Source of the DNA: Rhodamnia argentea
Lineage: Eukaryota > Streptophyta > Magnoliopsida > Myrtales > Myrtaceae
Direction of reading: 5' to 3'
DNA length: 64,000 bases
Assembly: GCF_020921035.1 (NCBI RefSeq)
Contig: NC_063158.1
Span: forward strand, 12,692,001 to 12,756,000
This document shows positions 11,600-24,786 of the stretch, piece by piece. The notes under the pieces were generated by a model. The model was not told the DNA's origin, did no database searches, and saw nothing but the letters and a program-made list of their open reading frames with translations. The translations under genes and the position numbers were made by a program. Every line of letters begins with the position of its first letter. Positions within the stretch are counted from its first letter, which is position 1.

Positions 11600-12661
11600 G
11601 AGCTTCATACAATTAGAGTCTTGTGGCAAGGAATAAGACGGTAACCCTGTTCTGGTGCAGCTGTGTTCCTGTTATAACTCTTGCACCAGATGAACTCAAA
11701 ATTGAATTACGTGAACTAATAGAACCTCATTCATTCACAGTGATCACCAAATTCAAAGTTTTACTCGATTCGTGGGTAGTAAAGTCGCCTATCGAATGCC
11801 GATTGAAGACTCTCCGAACTTGCACAATGGATCGTTTTGTAGTCTCCAAACGACGAGAAGTACTATTGAGTATTGAGATAGTGGCTACTTATATTGAGAG
11901 AATTACCACCACAAAGTCATAAAGAGAATTTAAAGTAAAAGCCAAGCACAGATCAAGATGATCAATTCAATGCAATATCTACCAATTCACAACCTTCCAA
12001 GGGATCACAAGAGTCACTGGTACAAGATGAAACGGTAGCTCAAAGGACAACAAATAAAAAGGGAACATCTCAAGAGCCCATTCCTACATTCACAATCCAA
12101 TTCCTCATCTTCTAAATTCTGAGCTTCAATGAAACATTCTTTGACTTTAGAAACTGATGCAAGAATGTCGGGTTGTACTTCTACAGTCATACTTAATCTG
12201 CGTTCACAGCGACACAAGTCTGCAAACTGAATAGCTTGCTAACCCAACGTAAATCGACCATACTCACAGCTTGCCAGACATTTATTTTAGTTCATTCATT
12301 TCTCAGCAAACCGCACAAATATTACATCAGAGAACACCTGAAAGTGTGTCAGCTCAAGTTGGATATAATGCACAGGGAATTGCATTCCTTAATGATCGAT
12401 AGTGTTAGGGGGGGAAGCTACACCAAATTGTACAAGAACGCATCCCACTCAACAAAAAAGGGGACAGAAGATGAAGTCGAAGCATGCTGATTAGTTTTTT
12501 TCCCTACACATGAACACGAGAATCTAAACCTGCAATCGTCACCAACTTCCAAGAACAAACTTAACAATTGTCAAATAGAGCAAATTCAAATTAAAGAGCT
12601 ACTAAAATTACCAATCGTATACTATGGGCAGATCAATTACTCGATATCATACAACCACGTC
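11600..12661. other. convergent 3' regions of ycf23 and HMGB14
   Basis: Holds the expected 3' UTRs of the ycf23 gene (from the left) and the HMG-box gene (from the right, minus strand). The open frames here are unsupported by family signatures. Confidence 0.5.
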
Positions 12662-15600
12662 CTATTCGAACTCGGGGTCGTCCTCAGTATCCTCGTCTTC
12701 ACCGCTTTCCTGCAATTTGCCCTCTCTTCTGAGAAATACTTCATGACAAAACAGCAAGACATGATGAGCAGACACAGATGAAGCAAACTATACCTTTCTT
12801 TTGATGTATTCCGCCATGGCCTTGTCAAATTCTCTCCTTTTCTCATTGGCAATGTCATAATAGTGAACCTTTTCCTATCAAAGGCGATAATAATCCATAT
12901 CAAACTCTTGCGTTGGAAAAAAGATGGATAGATTTATCCCCTGTGAGAGGGTTCTGAACCACGGCTTGGAAAAGGCAAACAAGTGACACGTAAATGTGTT
13001 GGAGAGGAAAAAAAGCAGTTATACAACTAGGTGATTGGCCCAAGTGCCAGCCGAGAATCACCAGTTGACAAGCTAAAAGTGCACATAACAAATCATCAAC
13101 CACCCAACAGATGAAATCACAATGGGCTGATAATTGCCATCACAAGATGCCAAACTACAAGATAGGGGTCTGTCTTAGGACCAAGCATGATAACTTCAGA
13201 TATTCAAGTCTTCATCAGCAAATTCCATGAACATACTTCACGTCCAATGTCATTTTCTCTCCATGTCAGAGTCAAAAAGAGGATTCCTGTCCAAGATTGT
13301 ATGCATATTTCGTCGATTTAAATAATCAAACTTCGCTGATATTTCCATCAAGAAACTGGTCTTTAAAAAGAAAACGGCACTATAATTGGTGAGTTCTGAT
13401 CCACTTGCCTCAGTGATTAACCAATATGTCATTATATTCTTATTCTTGCTTTTGTTCGCATCACATTCACATTGAACACAACAAGGCCAAAAAGGTACTA
13501 TCAACCTTGAAGTACTTTGTTCTTAAACAATGGTAAGCTCGAATATGGCAAATTTTTTATATATTGAGGGATGTCCCTTGCTGAAGAGTATGGAACACAG
13601 CCTCACATAGGGCTTGAGGGCAAAGGAAAGAAACAGAAAGCATACTTGATTTGACGCTGGCAGAATTTTGTTGATGCAACTAGAGAACAAATCCTAATAA
13701 AAAAGAACCGAAAGACTACTAGACTACTGAAACAGAGAAAAGAAAACTAAGTGGAGTGAATAATGGATGGAGAGAAAGAGGACACAAGACGCTCAGGCAA
13801 ATCCAGTAGAGAGGGTGGCCTCTATGAGAGACTATTATTGTCATCTAAACATGGCAGTGCAAATCCGAAAAACACCATTATCATGAAACAAACATGCTAC
13901 TCAACATCTTACAGGGTCGCCATATTTGGTACATGAGAATCGTCATACATCTCCTTAATACCAATTTTAAGTGTCGCATCGGGAAGATGAAATATCTTTT
14001 AAACACCGGCTAGTACCCACAATCTTCCTTCCCAACACCAAGCAGTTCCAACTAAAAGCTGTAGTCTAGATCATAGTTGACTATTTCATCTTCACCTCCA
14101 GTATATCCTATAGCACTCCATATACTACTCTACACTATGAAAGTTAGCGTGAAAAGTGAAACATCCGTTCCAGAAAAGAAACATAAAACACAGATCAATC
14201 ACAATGAACATTGTCAACATTAGACCTCGTCGGTTGGCAACAGAAATGATAATCCAGGTGTGATTTGCATTTTACAAACTCTAATCGATTAGAAAACCTA
14301 AAATGAAACCATACTAACAACAAGTGATCCATAGTAATAAATTTTGATCATGATAAACAAGTCAAAAGAGACCCTACCCCTAAACTTTTCATTCAACATA
14401 AGACGACCTCAAAGCATTTCCTGATGAAAATGTGTATTTTCTCAAAGCCCTACATAGGACACAAAATGCTCAATGAACCGGGATAAGTCTGGTAGTAGAT
14501 TATATTCCTGGGCATAAGGAAATTCCAACCCAGCCCCTCCAGATGGTTCAACTAAGAAAAGTAGTCTTGCTGGCCACCGCCAGTCTAACCACTGTAGTCG
14601 TTACCACTTTTGCTCACATCAGCACAAGTGGTCGCTTAACCTCCCTTTATCCTCCTCCTCCTCTGTTGCTTTCTCTCTACGCTCATGAGTTCCAGATAGC
14701 AAGTTCTAGATCTGCACCGAAGCCTCAGGAATCAGGTCTTCAAATTTCCTCCTCTTGTAAACTGTCATTTTTTATCCGCACCACATCACTTCTCTTTGAA
14801 TTTCTTTTTTATTTCTGTACTTCTTCTTTTGTAGTAATGCAGTAGAAAGGACTCCAAATTAGATTGCAACCTGGCACTGCTCTTTCTTCTCAAGGTAGCA
14901 AGAAACTGCTGTGAGCTGCTGTATTTAATAACCGGTCAGGGACCAGTGTGTGTCCTACCCAGTGATGGGTTTCTTTAATTTTTATTCCTTTGGAAAAGGC
15001 AGTGGCCAGGTTTCCAGGCTAGCCGGCGACCTGCTACAGCTTCTTCCCGCAGCCCTGCTACTGCCTCTTCCAGCAGCTCACAGTTGGGGTGGGAAGATGG
15101 ATTTTAGAACTGGTTCCAGAAACCTTCTTGTTCCATCTTCTTCTTCACTTTTTTTAGCCTATAGAGTGCTCTTTAGAGGATTATTGAGGACATTAATTTC
15201 CATCAATAGAAAAAACATTTGTACTTAGAAGCATCTAAGGCACATGCCAAACATCGGATAGGACAAGATATTACATAAACCGACCTCATATCTGTTCTAT
15301 TTCTCTAAACACCACTATGTGTAGAACCTTCTTGATTTTGTACTTATGATATACTCTTCCATGAATCACATCATCAGGGCAACCATAAAGCAGCAACAAA
15401 GTAAATCCAGATTCTGCAGCATTTAGGACAAGCCTGGTGAATTTAAAGGGAAATATCACAAACCTCGTAAGTCATTGTCTTCCACTTCTCACCACAAGCC
15501 TTGCCAATCTAGAAGGTGGGAACAAATAATAGCATGAATACATAGGATGTGATGCCAGAAAATACAGGTAGCATCATATGAAAAGAATACCAACTACGCC

Positions 15601-18600
15601 AAGCCACTAAATAATACAAAGCACATGTCGTGAACATACATCTCGCATTGACTTGACATCTGGGTTATGCTCTTGATAATCCTTTCGAAAATCCTCCCTT
15701 GAAATTGAAATAACAGAATCACGTCAAAACATTTCATTGTACAAAGGAATAAGATTAAATGATCTCATAAGAGTATGATGGTCCTAAAAAACACAGAAAA
15801 CAGAATAACTCTGCTTATGATGCTCAAGTCAGGGTATTTAGTGATTATTCCCAAGGATATATGCACTGATGCAGAGAAAATAATACGCAAATAGGACTCA
15901 GGATTAAAACCAAAAGACAAATAGGACTGATAAGACAAATTCATGACAAAAGTAGCTAACCACATGAGCAGATAAGATTCGCAGTTGCGGAACTTTGTCA
16001 AGGTATCACTGGGAAGTCAGAGACTCCAACTAAAAGAATACGCAACGCTCAATTTGAACCCATTATTAAGAAAGTTATGTCAGTATTAAACATGAAAACA
16101 GATAACTTTACAGGGTGCATCAAAGTCATTATCCTACTGAGGTTAGTTTTCAATTTGGTGAGAAAATTAGAGCGGGAGTCAGATCTGCATACTATTACAT
16201 TGAGTGGGTTTAAAACCAGAATTGTCCCCTACCATTTCTCTAGCCTAGCCTCCCTCATTGTAGGAACTTTGCAAAGTAAGGCTGTTCAACGTCATCCATA
16301 TTTGCAGGAAGAAGCCTTTCAAACTCAGAATGCTCATCGTGTTATGGTTCATACCACAATCTACACCTTAACTTCTAAGATTCTAGCTAAGAACAATGGA
16401 GATTGTCCTCCTAATTATGTTGTCCCTTGAGTGCTCCTCAATCCTGTATGAAACTCTCTTGCTGTGCCTTCTACCGAGGGTGTGAGCAAGGGATATTTGT
16501 AAGAGCATATTTAGTTCCATGGGCAGCTTCCAAATTACTTCTGCCATAAAATCATATTCGTGATTTCTCTGAATGAGTTATTTGTTTTTACTAATAGCAG
16601 TGCAATACGGAGATAACTGATGCTAGTATGAGAAAAAATCTTGTCCTTGAAATTTAACTCAAAAATAGAGTCCCAAAACATTCTGAAACCTGGTTGGGGG
16701 GCATTTTCGAACATGACTTGGATACATGACTAGAACACTAGAAGGAAAAAATTAAGTAAATGAAACTTGAATCTATCCGATCAGAAAAAAAAAAAAAAAA
16801 AACAACTTGAATCTGACACAAGACAAACGCGATAAACATGAAATCAACAAAGTTCCCTTCTTTTTTTAAAAGAAAAATATATCCAACATAGGAAACGCAT
16901 TTAAGCTACTTTCATAATGACACAACAAGCACTGATACCTTGCTGTTGATGATTCCACCATCCATTATGTAAACCCTAGACACTAGGAAGGTTAAATAAT
17001 AAAATGCACCTTCAAGCAATTGGCTTAGTGGCATCCCCTTCTTTAGAGAAAGATGGGTCACCTGTTCGAACCTTGGATCATAAAGGGGTGGAAAAAAGAG
17101 ATATGGAAAACACTGAGCCATTCTCTCTTTAACCAAAAGATAAAAATGAAAAATGCACCTCCAGTTTGTCCATCCTATTTGACTCTAGGATATCCAGATC
17201 ATTAACTACAACCGCCAGCGGTGACATAAGTGGCACTTGTATCAACATCAACATCAACATCACCTTTATCCCAAACTAGTTGGGGTCGGCGGTCGATGAA
17301 CTCAAAAATAAATAAAATACAAGCAAGACCGATTGAGGGAAAAGAAATAATTATATAAAAATAAAAATATATAAATAAGTGGCACTGTTATACTAGCTGA
17401 ATTTAGTAGACCCAAGTCGATTCATTCACAAATCACAATTGGGTTTCAGTTCTGAATCATAGTACCACCAAACAGCAGAAAGACCAACTTATTTCACTAG
17501 ATCGATCCACATGTTAAAAGCCCTTAATGAAAGGGAGCAGGCAATTATAAGACACCCAAAGAGGGACCTGACTGTCAAGTTTCAACCTCAAGAACAGTGT
17601 ACATAACCACCCGTGCATAGCTTCAAAAACCATAAGACCAATTCAGTCAGACGATATGTTTTTAAACAAATGTCACCAGAACCCACAGGAAGCACCATTT
17701 GCATCAATTCAGCATTTCACGACAGCCAAGTTATCCGCAGAATACATATTTTCAAATGTTCTCAAGATTATGATAGTCACCTGTCCATCCTTGAATACTA
17801 TATTTCAAGCATTCTTGCACTTAAATGCAAGATAATGATGTTTCAGGAAAAGGCTATAGGTCAATGTCCGTTACGCGAAACTATTGTAGGTGATGACAAA
17901 TAGGTCATTCACTTGCTATGATGTGACTTCAAACTGTCAAAGGTTGCAACAGTATATCTGCTGCAGTAAAGAGCAGCAAAAGCAACAAAAAACAAAATAG
18001 AAAAAGCGTCTTTCTGCCAGAACATAGTATGGAGACCTAGAGGCCTTTGGATTACCATAAATATCACTCACTCAAAAGGCATCATTCAGTTTGCTGGAGG
18101 CATACTACGTGCAGGAGACAAAATTTAGACAAGCCACAAATCCTAAGAAAGAAAAGAAAAAGCTACACAATATACAACCACAAGTATTGGAAAACCCATT
18201 TCAATCATCAGGAAAAGGCTTTTCATATTTCAGACACATAAACTAGCTCCTTCCTGTCAAATCTTCTTCATCTTCTCTGTTCCACTGCACTACATATCGC
18301 AAGTAATTGCACACCAAAAAGATCTACTGCTCTGCTCATGCAATGGAAATTCCACAATAACATCACGAGGCAATACCCAGTCAGACTTCTCCGTGGAATA
18401 TTACACAATGACATAAGTCAACAGCTTATTTCTCGCATATATGCAACATCATTGACCAAAAGTCCAGCATTACTCCGACAAATTCTAAAATTCCAGACAA
18501 CCAGCACAGCTCTAGACCAAGTTCAGACACAAGCAGAAGACAACAGTAACCGAATTCGAGAACAAGCCAAGACTCCTAATCCTACCAAATTGGGCGGCAA

Positions 18601-18856
18601 ACAGAAAACCCCAATCATTTATTAAACTGAGAGAAACAAGTCGTAAAACTTACAAGAAATAGAAAAAAGCAGTGGGCGGTTTCTTGGGCATCTTCGCATC
18701 AAGCTTAACATTCTTCTTCCCTCTCGTCGTCTTGACGTTCTTCAGAGACTTGGGTCTCCACTCGTCCTCGCTCTCTCTGCTCAGCAGAGCCAACCGCTTC
18801 ATCTTCTCACTCGATTTAGTCCTCAACACCATCCTGCTACTTCTCCTCCTGCGCAT
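12662..18856 (-). CDS. HMGB14: HMG-box protein, HMGB14-like
   Basis: Five exons on the minus strand in phase: 18654-18856, 15640-15697, 15464-15508, 12794-12874 and 12662-12709, giving 144 aa. Exon 1 encodes a basic, probably nuclear-localising N-terminus (MRRRRSSR) and the start of the HMG box, KKPPTAFFYFL. The box continues as EDFRKDYQEHNPDVKSMRD, IGKACGEKWKTMTYE and EKVHYYDIANEKRREFDKAM. The tail is acidic (SGEDEDTEDDPEFE). This is the single-box plant HMGB layout; the nearest family I recall is Arabidopsis HMGB14 (At2g34450). Such proteins bend DNA and act in chromatin; this specific role is inferred. The aromatic and Pro residues of the box are intact. The start is uncertain: an in-frame ATG at 18907 would add 17 residues. 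Introns 1 and 3 are about 3.0 and 2.6 kb. Confidence 0.9.
17237..17310. mobile_element. SINE-like 3' end remnant in HMGB14 intron 1
   Basis: An atcaacatcaacatc repeat leads into cctttatcccaaactagttg followed by gggtcggcggtcgatgaactc. The tcccaaact-ggggtcggc core is characteristic of the 3' part of Au-type plant SINEs. The upstream tRNA-like part was not recognised, so this is a fragment. Confidence 0.4.
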
Positions 18857-18906
18857 TTCAAAAACCCACGACGAGACCCTTAGGACGCCGTAGCTGAAAC
18901 CCACCA

Positions 18907-19998
18907 TTAGAACACTTCGCAGAACTCACTCCCGGGTCAAATTTCGACTATTCTCAAGTGGGGTTGTTCCAACAATCCAAAAAATTAAAACTTGAGAGGA
19001 GAAGGAGAGGTATCGATTACTCATTCGAAGCGGCGTTGACAGGCGGAGAAGAAGAGACCGATTTCTCGGACTTTGAAGGTTTCTTCTTGGGCATTATAAC
19101 GGGAGCGACCGCAATTGCTCTGCTCTGCTCGGCCCGAGCTTCGGTTCAGTGAAAATGGAGAAGAAGAGACCCGATTTCGCATAAATCACTATTTGGGTGG
19201 CCACTAAAAAAAAGGGTTATTCTATAAATAAAATTTAACAAAATTTATTATGTTGGAGCAGATTTTTTTTTTTCTTTTTTGTTTAATCGGAAAGGTGATT
19301 TTGTCTATTCGTAATTTAGATTAATCTCAAAATTTTTGTTTTTCATTTGAAACTGTTCTTGTGAGTGATAAGATTATGGAATCAAAATGGCTATGGATTC
19401 ACGTTGAATTTGATATGGGTTGCACTAATCTCAATGTTTTATATTGTCGTAGAAATATGAACATGATTAATAATGTGTTATGTAATCCTATCACTTTTTT
19501 TATATATAATTTATAAAAATGTATTTCCTTTGTTTATTTTAATTAGTTGAGATTTATTTAAATTACATAATTTATGGGTGAACCGTAAAACAAAGAAATG
19601 TATAACCATTAGCTGGACATGAATAAGAAAAAAATTAAGAAGAAAATATAAAAACCCTGCGTTTGTGTGGACAAGAAAAAACTCTGCATATGATAGCTTT
19701 TATCTAATCTGATGTTTGGAATGATGAGAAATCTCGATGTAACCGGACATAGACTCAAATAGGTTATGTGAAATTTGAAAAACTCAAAAAAAAAAAAAAA
19801 TCATGCCTCTTTCTCCACATCGCTCTTCCTCTCTTTTGCCCAGCACCACCATCCTCAGACTCCAATGGCTACCGCTTCTCCCATTGGCAATGACCTACTT
19901 CCCACTTTCGACTGGGAACCGTCGAAAGAAACCGTCAAGGATTACTTTGATGTCGGGCTCACTTGACTCAAAACAAATAAAAAAAATTATTATTATTA
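18907..19998. other. upstream flank of HMGB14 and AT-rich spacer
   Basis: The first 200-300 bases should hold the HMGB14 promoter and 5' UTR (minus strand). A 64-codon plus-strand frame at 18958-19152 lies there but has no signature and is probably chance. The rest is AT-rich without a recognisable feature. Confidence 0.45.
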
Positions 19999-20000
19999 AA

Positions 20001-20530
20001 GAGGATTAATAGGTCCTTGTGCAGACTTATTTTTAAAGCCACAATAAACACAAAAATAATATATATATTGTTAAAGGACAGAACATATCATCGCATCCGT
20101 ATGACCAAAACAAAAAGTAAAAATGAAAATCTCAACAACCCTATCTTGTCCCTCTTAAAAATTATCTCTGTCTCTTTCTCTTATGTGCCGCACTTGTTCT
20201 TCTACTTCTAGTTGGGACTTCTCCTAAGAGAGGATTAACGGGTCCTTCTGCAGACTAATTTTTAAACCTACAATAAATGCAAAAATAAATAAATAAAATT
20301 ACTATTAAAGTACAGATCAGATCATCACCTCCGTATGACCCAAAACAAAAATTAATATTAATAATCTCAACAATCCTACCTTCTCTCTCTCTCTCTTATG
20401 TATCACACTTCTTCTACTTCTAGTCAGGACTCCGAAAAGAGGATTAACGGATCATTGTGCAGACTTTTTTTAAAACCCACAACAAACATGAAAATAAAAA
20501 AATATATATTATGAAAGGACAGAGTAGATC
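20001..20530. repeat. tandem repeat array, units of ~209-229 bp (left part)
   Basis: Units begin at 20001, 20230 and 20439 with gaggattaa(t/c)(a/g)g(g/a)tc. Each then carries: gcagact, tttttaaa, a c-rich acaataaa(c/t)(a/g)c motif, a-rich DNA, aggacag or tacag, atcatc-c-tccgtatgacc, and a tcacacttcttctacttcta end. The third unit is cut by the solo LTR after agatc at 20530 and resumes at 23667. Confidence 0.8.
20526..20530. repeat. left target duplication of solo LTR 1 (agatc)
   Basis: AGATC immediately precedes the LTR and is repeated immediately after it at 23667-23671. Confidence 0.85.
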
Positions 20531-23500
20531 TGTGACATCCCGATTTTTGCTCGCCTAATTAATTAAGAGAAATAAATATATTAAAATTAAATTACGTGAT
20601 TTAGAATTGACTAATGCCATGCAATTTTCGATAATAAGCAATATGAGCTCAATTTTTCGGAACGAGAAATTATGGTTAATTATCGTGTGAAAGAGACGCC
20701 CTAAAAATGTTACTTTGCCATTTGAGCATGACCATTTATTTTTACTAAGTCAATTATATTAAGGAATCAATCAAAAAGACTATAGTATACATTAATCTCT
20801 AAAAAAAATTCAAGAGCATAATATATGACATTAGAATCAATTGAGTATTCCAATAATTCAAGCATGTCACGTGACTAATTATTTGATAATAAAATTACTA
20901 ATGTGATGCTAATTAAATTGCCAATTAAATTATAGAGAAAACTATAGTCTAAACTAAGGTTAATGATCTAATGTACATAATTAAGCTTATGAGGGCAAAA
21001 TGGACATTTCACCCCACTTATGGCTGAAATTTTAATGGGATTTGTGCCCAATTTTCACTATTCATAAATATTATTCATCTTATAATACTATTCATGAACA
21101 CAATTTATGCCACCCATTTAGGCCTATAGGATTTTATGACAAAATCGAAGCTTTTACTCAACCTTTATTCCTTTTCTCTCTCATTTACCCCTCTTGACTG
21201 AAAATATACTCCCTCTCACTCCCTAGAGCTCAAATTTTCACTTCATTTAAACACTTTCAAGGGATTTGCAAGAAGAGTCAAAGTGATCTCCACCAAAGGT
21301 TGACATGTTTTTGCATTTTTAAGGCAAGTTCAACATCTCCTTGTTACATTTTATGATTTAATGTTGCTAGGCTTGATTTATGTGAAGTATAAGACACCTA
21401 TGTGTATGTGTAAGTTAGATTTCGTGCTTATATGGGAGAAATTGGTCAAAAGAGTGAATCTTGTAAGTTGCCCTGTTTTGAAACTATCCCAGACCGCTGT
21501 TTTGATTATTTTTGTACTAATTTTTTATGGACTTCAAATGTTCCGAGACAAAACATAAAATTTGAAGCCAACACCTTAAACTATAACATATATTATTTTT
21601 GGAGTTTTTTAGGTTCATATTTCAGTCAAAAGCTCTTACTTTTCCATGATTTTAAAATGTACTAGGACTGAAATCACATTGACCTTCTAATTTTGCCATT
21701 TTTGTACCATACTTTGGGAACTTTAAATGACTTAGGTCCAAATATAAAAGCACTTCCACTATCCTAAACTACCACATTTATTAAATTGAGAAATTTTTGA
21801 GCATGTGTCGTCAACCTTACTATTTTCTATTGTCACGGGTCTACGTGTCTCATTCTGTATTTGATATGGCCTTTGAAGTTGAACATTTTTGTATCTCTTC
21901 TTGTGGACACGTACGACTTTGGAACAAAACATGAAAATTGGAGCCAATATACTAATCTAAGACATATATTAAATTGGAAATTTTTGGACCACTCTAAACT
22001 AGGGTTAAGAGCACTACATTTACTGACTGAGTTTTCTTTTCTGAGTTTGAAATTTGGAGTCACATCCACGAATTTTCACGAAAAATATAGAAATATATAA
22101 CTCGGACTCTAATCACAAAAGTTGTAGATTTGAGTATGAACTACAACATATGGTGATTTTTGGAATTGATTTACTTGGGTAAAAGCGCAAAATTCTTTCA
22201 GTGTGTAAAACTGTCCATGGAGGTGTTATTCACGAAAATTGGGTAAAACCTTTTGATTTGCGGGCTGGACTCAAGAGCTTCAAACGAGAATTGATCTTAT
22301 TGAATGAACTACTATTCAAGGAAAGTTGGGAATTTTATGATTTTATTTAATATATTAATCACGGTGGTTAATCGAGCCTAAATGTGCCCTAATTTCAGTT
22401 TTGGGAGAAAGAAAATTGTAATGTGAGAAATTGTTTCGTAAATGACGGATGGTAATAAACTAAGTAAATTGCATATGGCATGATCATGTAACATATTATT
22501 TAAATATATGGGTGCATTGATCATGGAGTAAAAAGTTGTAAAGTAACCCCTATCGGATAGCGTACCGATAGAGCCTAGGTGTTTAGGAAGCCCCTGCTGT
22601 GTAATCAAGGAAACCTCCGGAGTTGGAGATGCCCAAGAGCGAAAAGACTTGGTAGTGACATGCGCGGGTGTCGAGGAGGAATTTGTGGATTCTTGGCAAG
22701 AAAGACTGTGAAATGTGATCTGAAATATGGTTAAAGATGAGATAAAATGCATACCCGCATATTTGTGAGTGCATGGCATATTTATTTGTGGGTATTTCAT
22801 TCCCGCCGCGACTGTCTACCCGATTGAATTGATGATATGTGTCGGGGTTAATAAATAAAAATAAAAGGGCGCTATTTAACACCGCCAATGTTTTGGCGTG
22901 GTGGTATGGAAATGAAAAAGGTCCAAAGACGATTGAGGATCGAATCCTATAAGTCATTATTGTAATGTTAATAAATAAAAATTTTTTGTTGAAATTGAGA
23001 TAGTGTTCTGTTAATTTCCAAATATGCTTCTGTTGACGAAACCCACTAAAAATGCATGCCTTTGGATAAATTGGTGCCGTGTGATAGTTAGATCATGCCT
23101 TGTAATATTTATATATCTTTCTTGTTGGGTGATAGCTCACCCCTATTGTTAACATTTTCATATCAAAGATATGTATGTACCTCCACACTACTTTTATAGG
23201 GTACCATATCAAATTAGGTCATTGGCTGAGGACGTCGTATTTCCTGATTCTCCGACGGTCTTCGTGAGACATACTATTGTCATATTTGTTTAATACGGGG
23301 TCGTTTACCCGTTATAGTTTTTAGATTCCTTGCATGGTACGTTAGGCAAATTGACAGAGTATTGTGGCCCTTGATTCACGATGATGACTATCACGAAGGC
23401 AACAATGGTGGAGATGGTGGCAACCGTCCAGAGGGCGGTCCAGGAGAAGTGGTGGAGGTATAGAGTATTTTGTGTGCGTCTGTTTGTAATTGTGTTCAAT

Positions 23501-23666
23501 TGCCTGTTGTAATGTGTTAGTTGTGACGGCCTAGTGTAAACCTATCATGTGTCAGTCGTCTTTAATTAATGAAGACCTTATGTTTTAATATGAGATTTTT
23601 TGTCGCTTGTGTTATTTAATAAAAAAATAAAAAAATTAAACTAAATTGCGCGGTATGGCCGTCACA
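20531..23666 (+). mobile_element. solo LTR (3136 bp), probable Ty3/gypsy type
   Basis: The element starts tgtgacatcccgatttttgc and ends ggtatggccgtcaca, so it is bounded by TG...CA within a TGTGAC/GTCACA inverted pair and flanked by the 5-bp duplication AGATC. Removing it and one AGATC restores a continuous tandem-repeat unit, confirming the borders. The sequence contains no second copy of its start, no gag-pol frame and no primer-binding site. That is what is left after recombination between two LTRs. A start of the form tgtgaca-ccccga is common in long-LTR gypsy chromoviruses; the lineage is inferred. The largest internal frames (about 140 codons, minus strand) have no signature. Confidence 0.85.
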
Positions 23667-23940
23667 AGATCACCACCTCCGTATGACCCAAAACAAAAAG
23701 TAATAATAATAGTCTCAAGACTCTCAACCACCCAACCCCATCCCTCTTAAAAGTGTCTCCGTCTCTTATGTATCACACTTCTTCTTCTACTTCTAGTCGG
23801 GACTCTCCTAAAAGAGGATTAATGGGTCCTTGCGTAGACTTATTTTTAATCTACAATAAACACGAAAGTAAATAAAAAAATCTATTATTGAAGGACAGAG
23901 CGAATCATCGCCTTCATATGACACAAAATAAAAAGTAATG
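23667..23940. repeat. tandem repeat array (right part)
   Basis: Continues unit 3 (agatcaccacctccgtatga onward) after the LTR insertion. A fourth, truncated unit begins at 23814 with gaggattaatgggtccttgc and ends near 23940. Confidence 0.8.
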
Positions 23941-24786
23941 TTGTGCGGTAGAGATTATCTTTATAGTTATGATTCAATATCTTCCCACTTGATTCATGAC
24001 CTAATCCGTTAAATGCCGTGTGGCGGCCATGTTGGATTGATCAATATTCTCTTTCGGTGCACGTTTTGTACACATAAAACTTCTAATCATAAAAAAATGG
24101 TTGGTTTTCAGTTGTTTGGTGACGTACTTAAAAGTAAGAAGGAAAAAGTTTTTCAATGTTCGGATTTTACATTAACAACTTATTCTCTTAGTAATAATTA
24201 TATTTCTTTCCTAATATAAGATACTAAGATTGTACCAAAATCCAAGTTAAAGAAATTACCAATAGATGAAGTATAAATTATAAATTTCTTTTATTATCAA
24301 ATTAAAGCAACCTATAAAATGCCAAAAAGTATAAAATGCAAATATTTAGCAAACTTAATCTCTCGGTCCTCATAACTTCACGTACAAATGGTTCTCTGTT
24401 CCAAAAAAAAGTAATCAAAGAGTGATGGCACAGTAAACGTCCAAACTGGAGAAAAGGAAAGAATGAAGAAATAGCTTCATAGAATTGAAGATGAGAACAT
24501 CCTAAATTAGCGTTTCAATAAACACCTTCTAGACTATCCTTCAGATATATGAGTCACATAGCCAAGTGAAAAATCATATAATCAAATGATAATATAGTCC
24601 GACAGACCAACGATGGCGCTTATAAAATATGATATGAAAATCCTTTTTCCTTCTCCACCAAAGATTTTAGATCACAAGATGCCAGCCTTGGAGAGTAATT
24701 TGTGGTTTCTAATCTTCAACCGTCAGCACGCAAAAACAAAAAAAAAAAAGTAATCTTGATCTGTCATTTTTTATTGAAAAAAGAAA
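23941..24786. other. AT-rich spacer
   Basis: No gene or clear repeat seen between the tandem array and the Alfin-like duplication. Confidence 0.4.

Noticed and set aside
14543..15228. Plus-strand frames of 92-100 codons
   Set aside because: They lie inside HMGB14 intron 3 on the other strand, with low-complexity Ser/Leu content and no signature.
22378..22957. Overlapping minus-strand frames of 140 and 124 codons
   Set aside because: They lie inside solo LTR 1 and overlap each other; no signature of any retroelement or host protein.
20531..23666. Complete LTR retrotransposon
   Set aside because: No second copy of the LTR start, no gag-pol frames and no primer-binding site; a solo LTR fits better. 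The same holds for 50174-53827.
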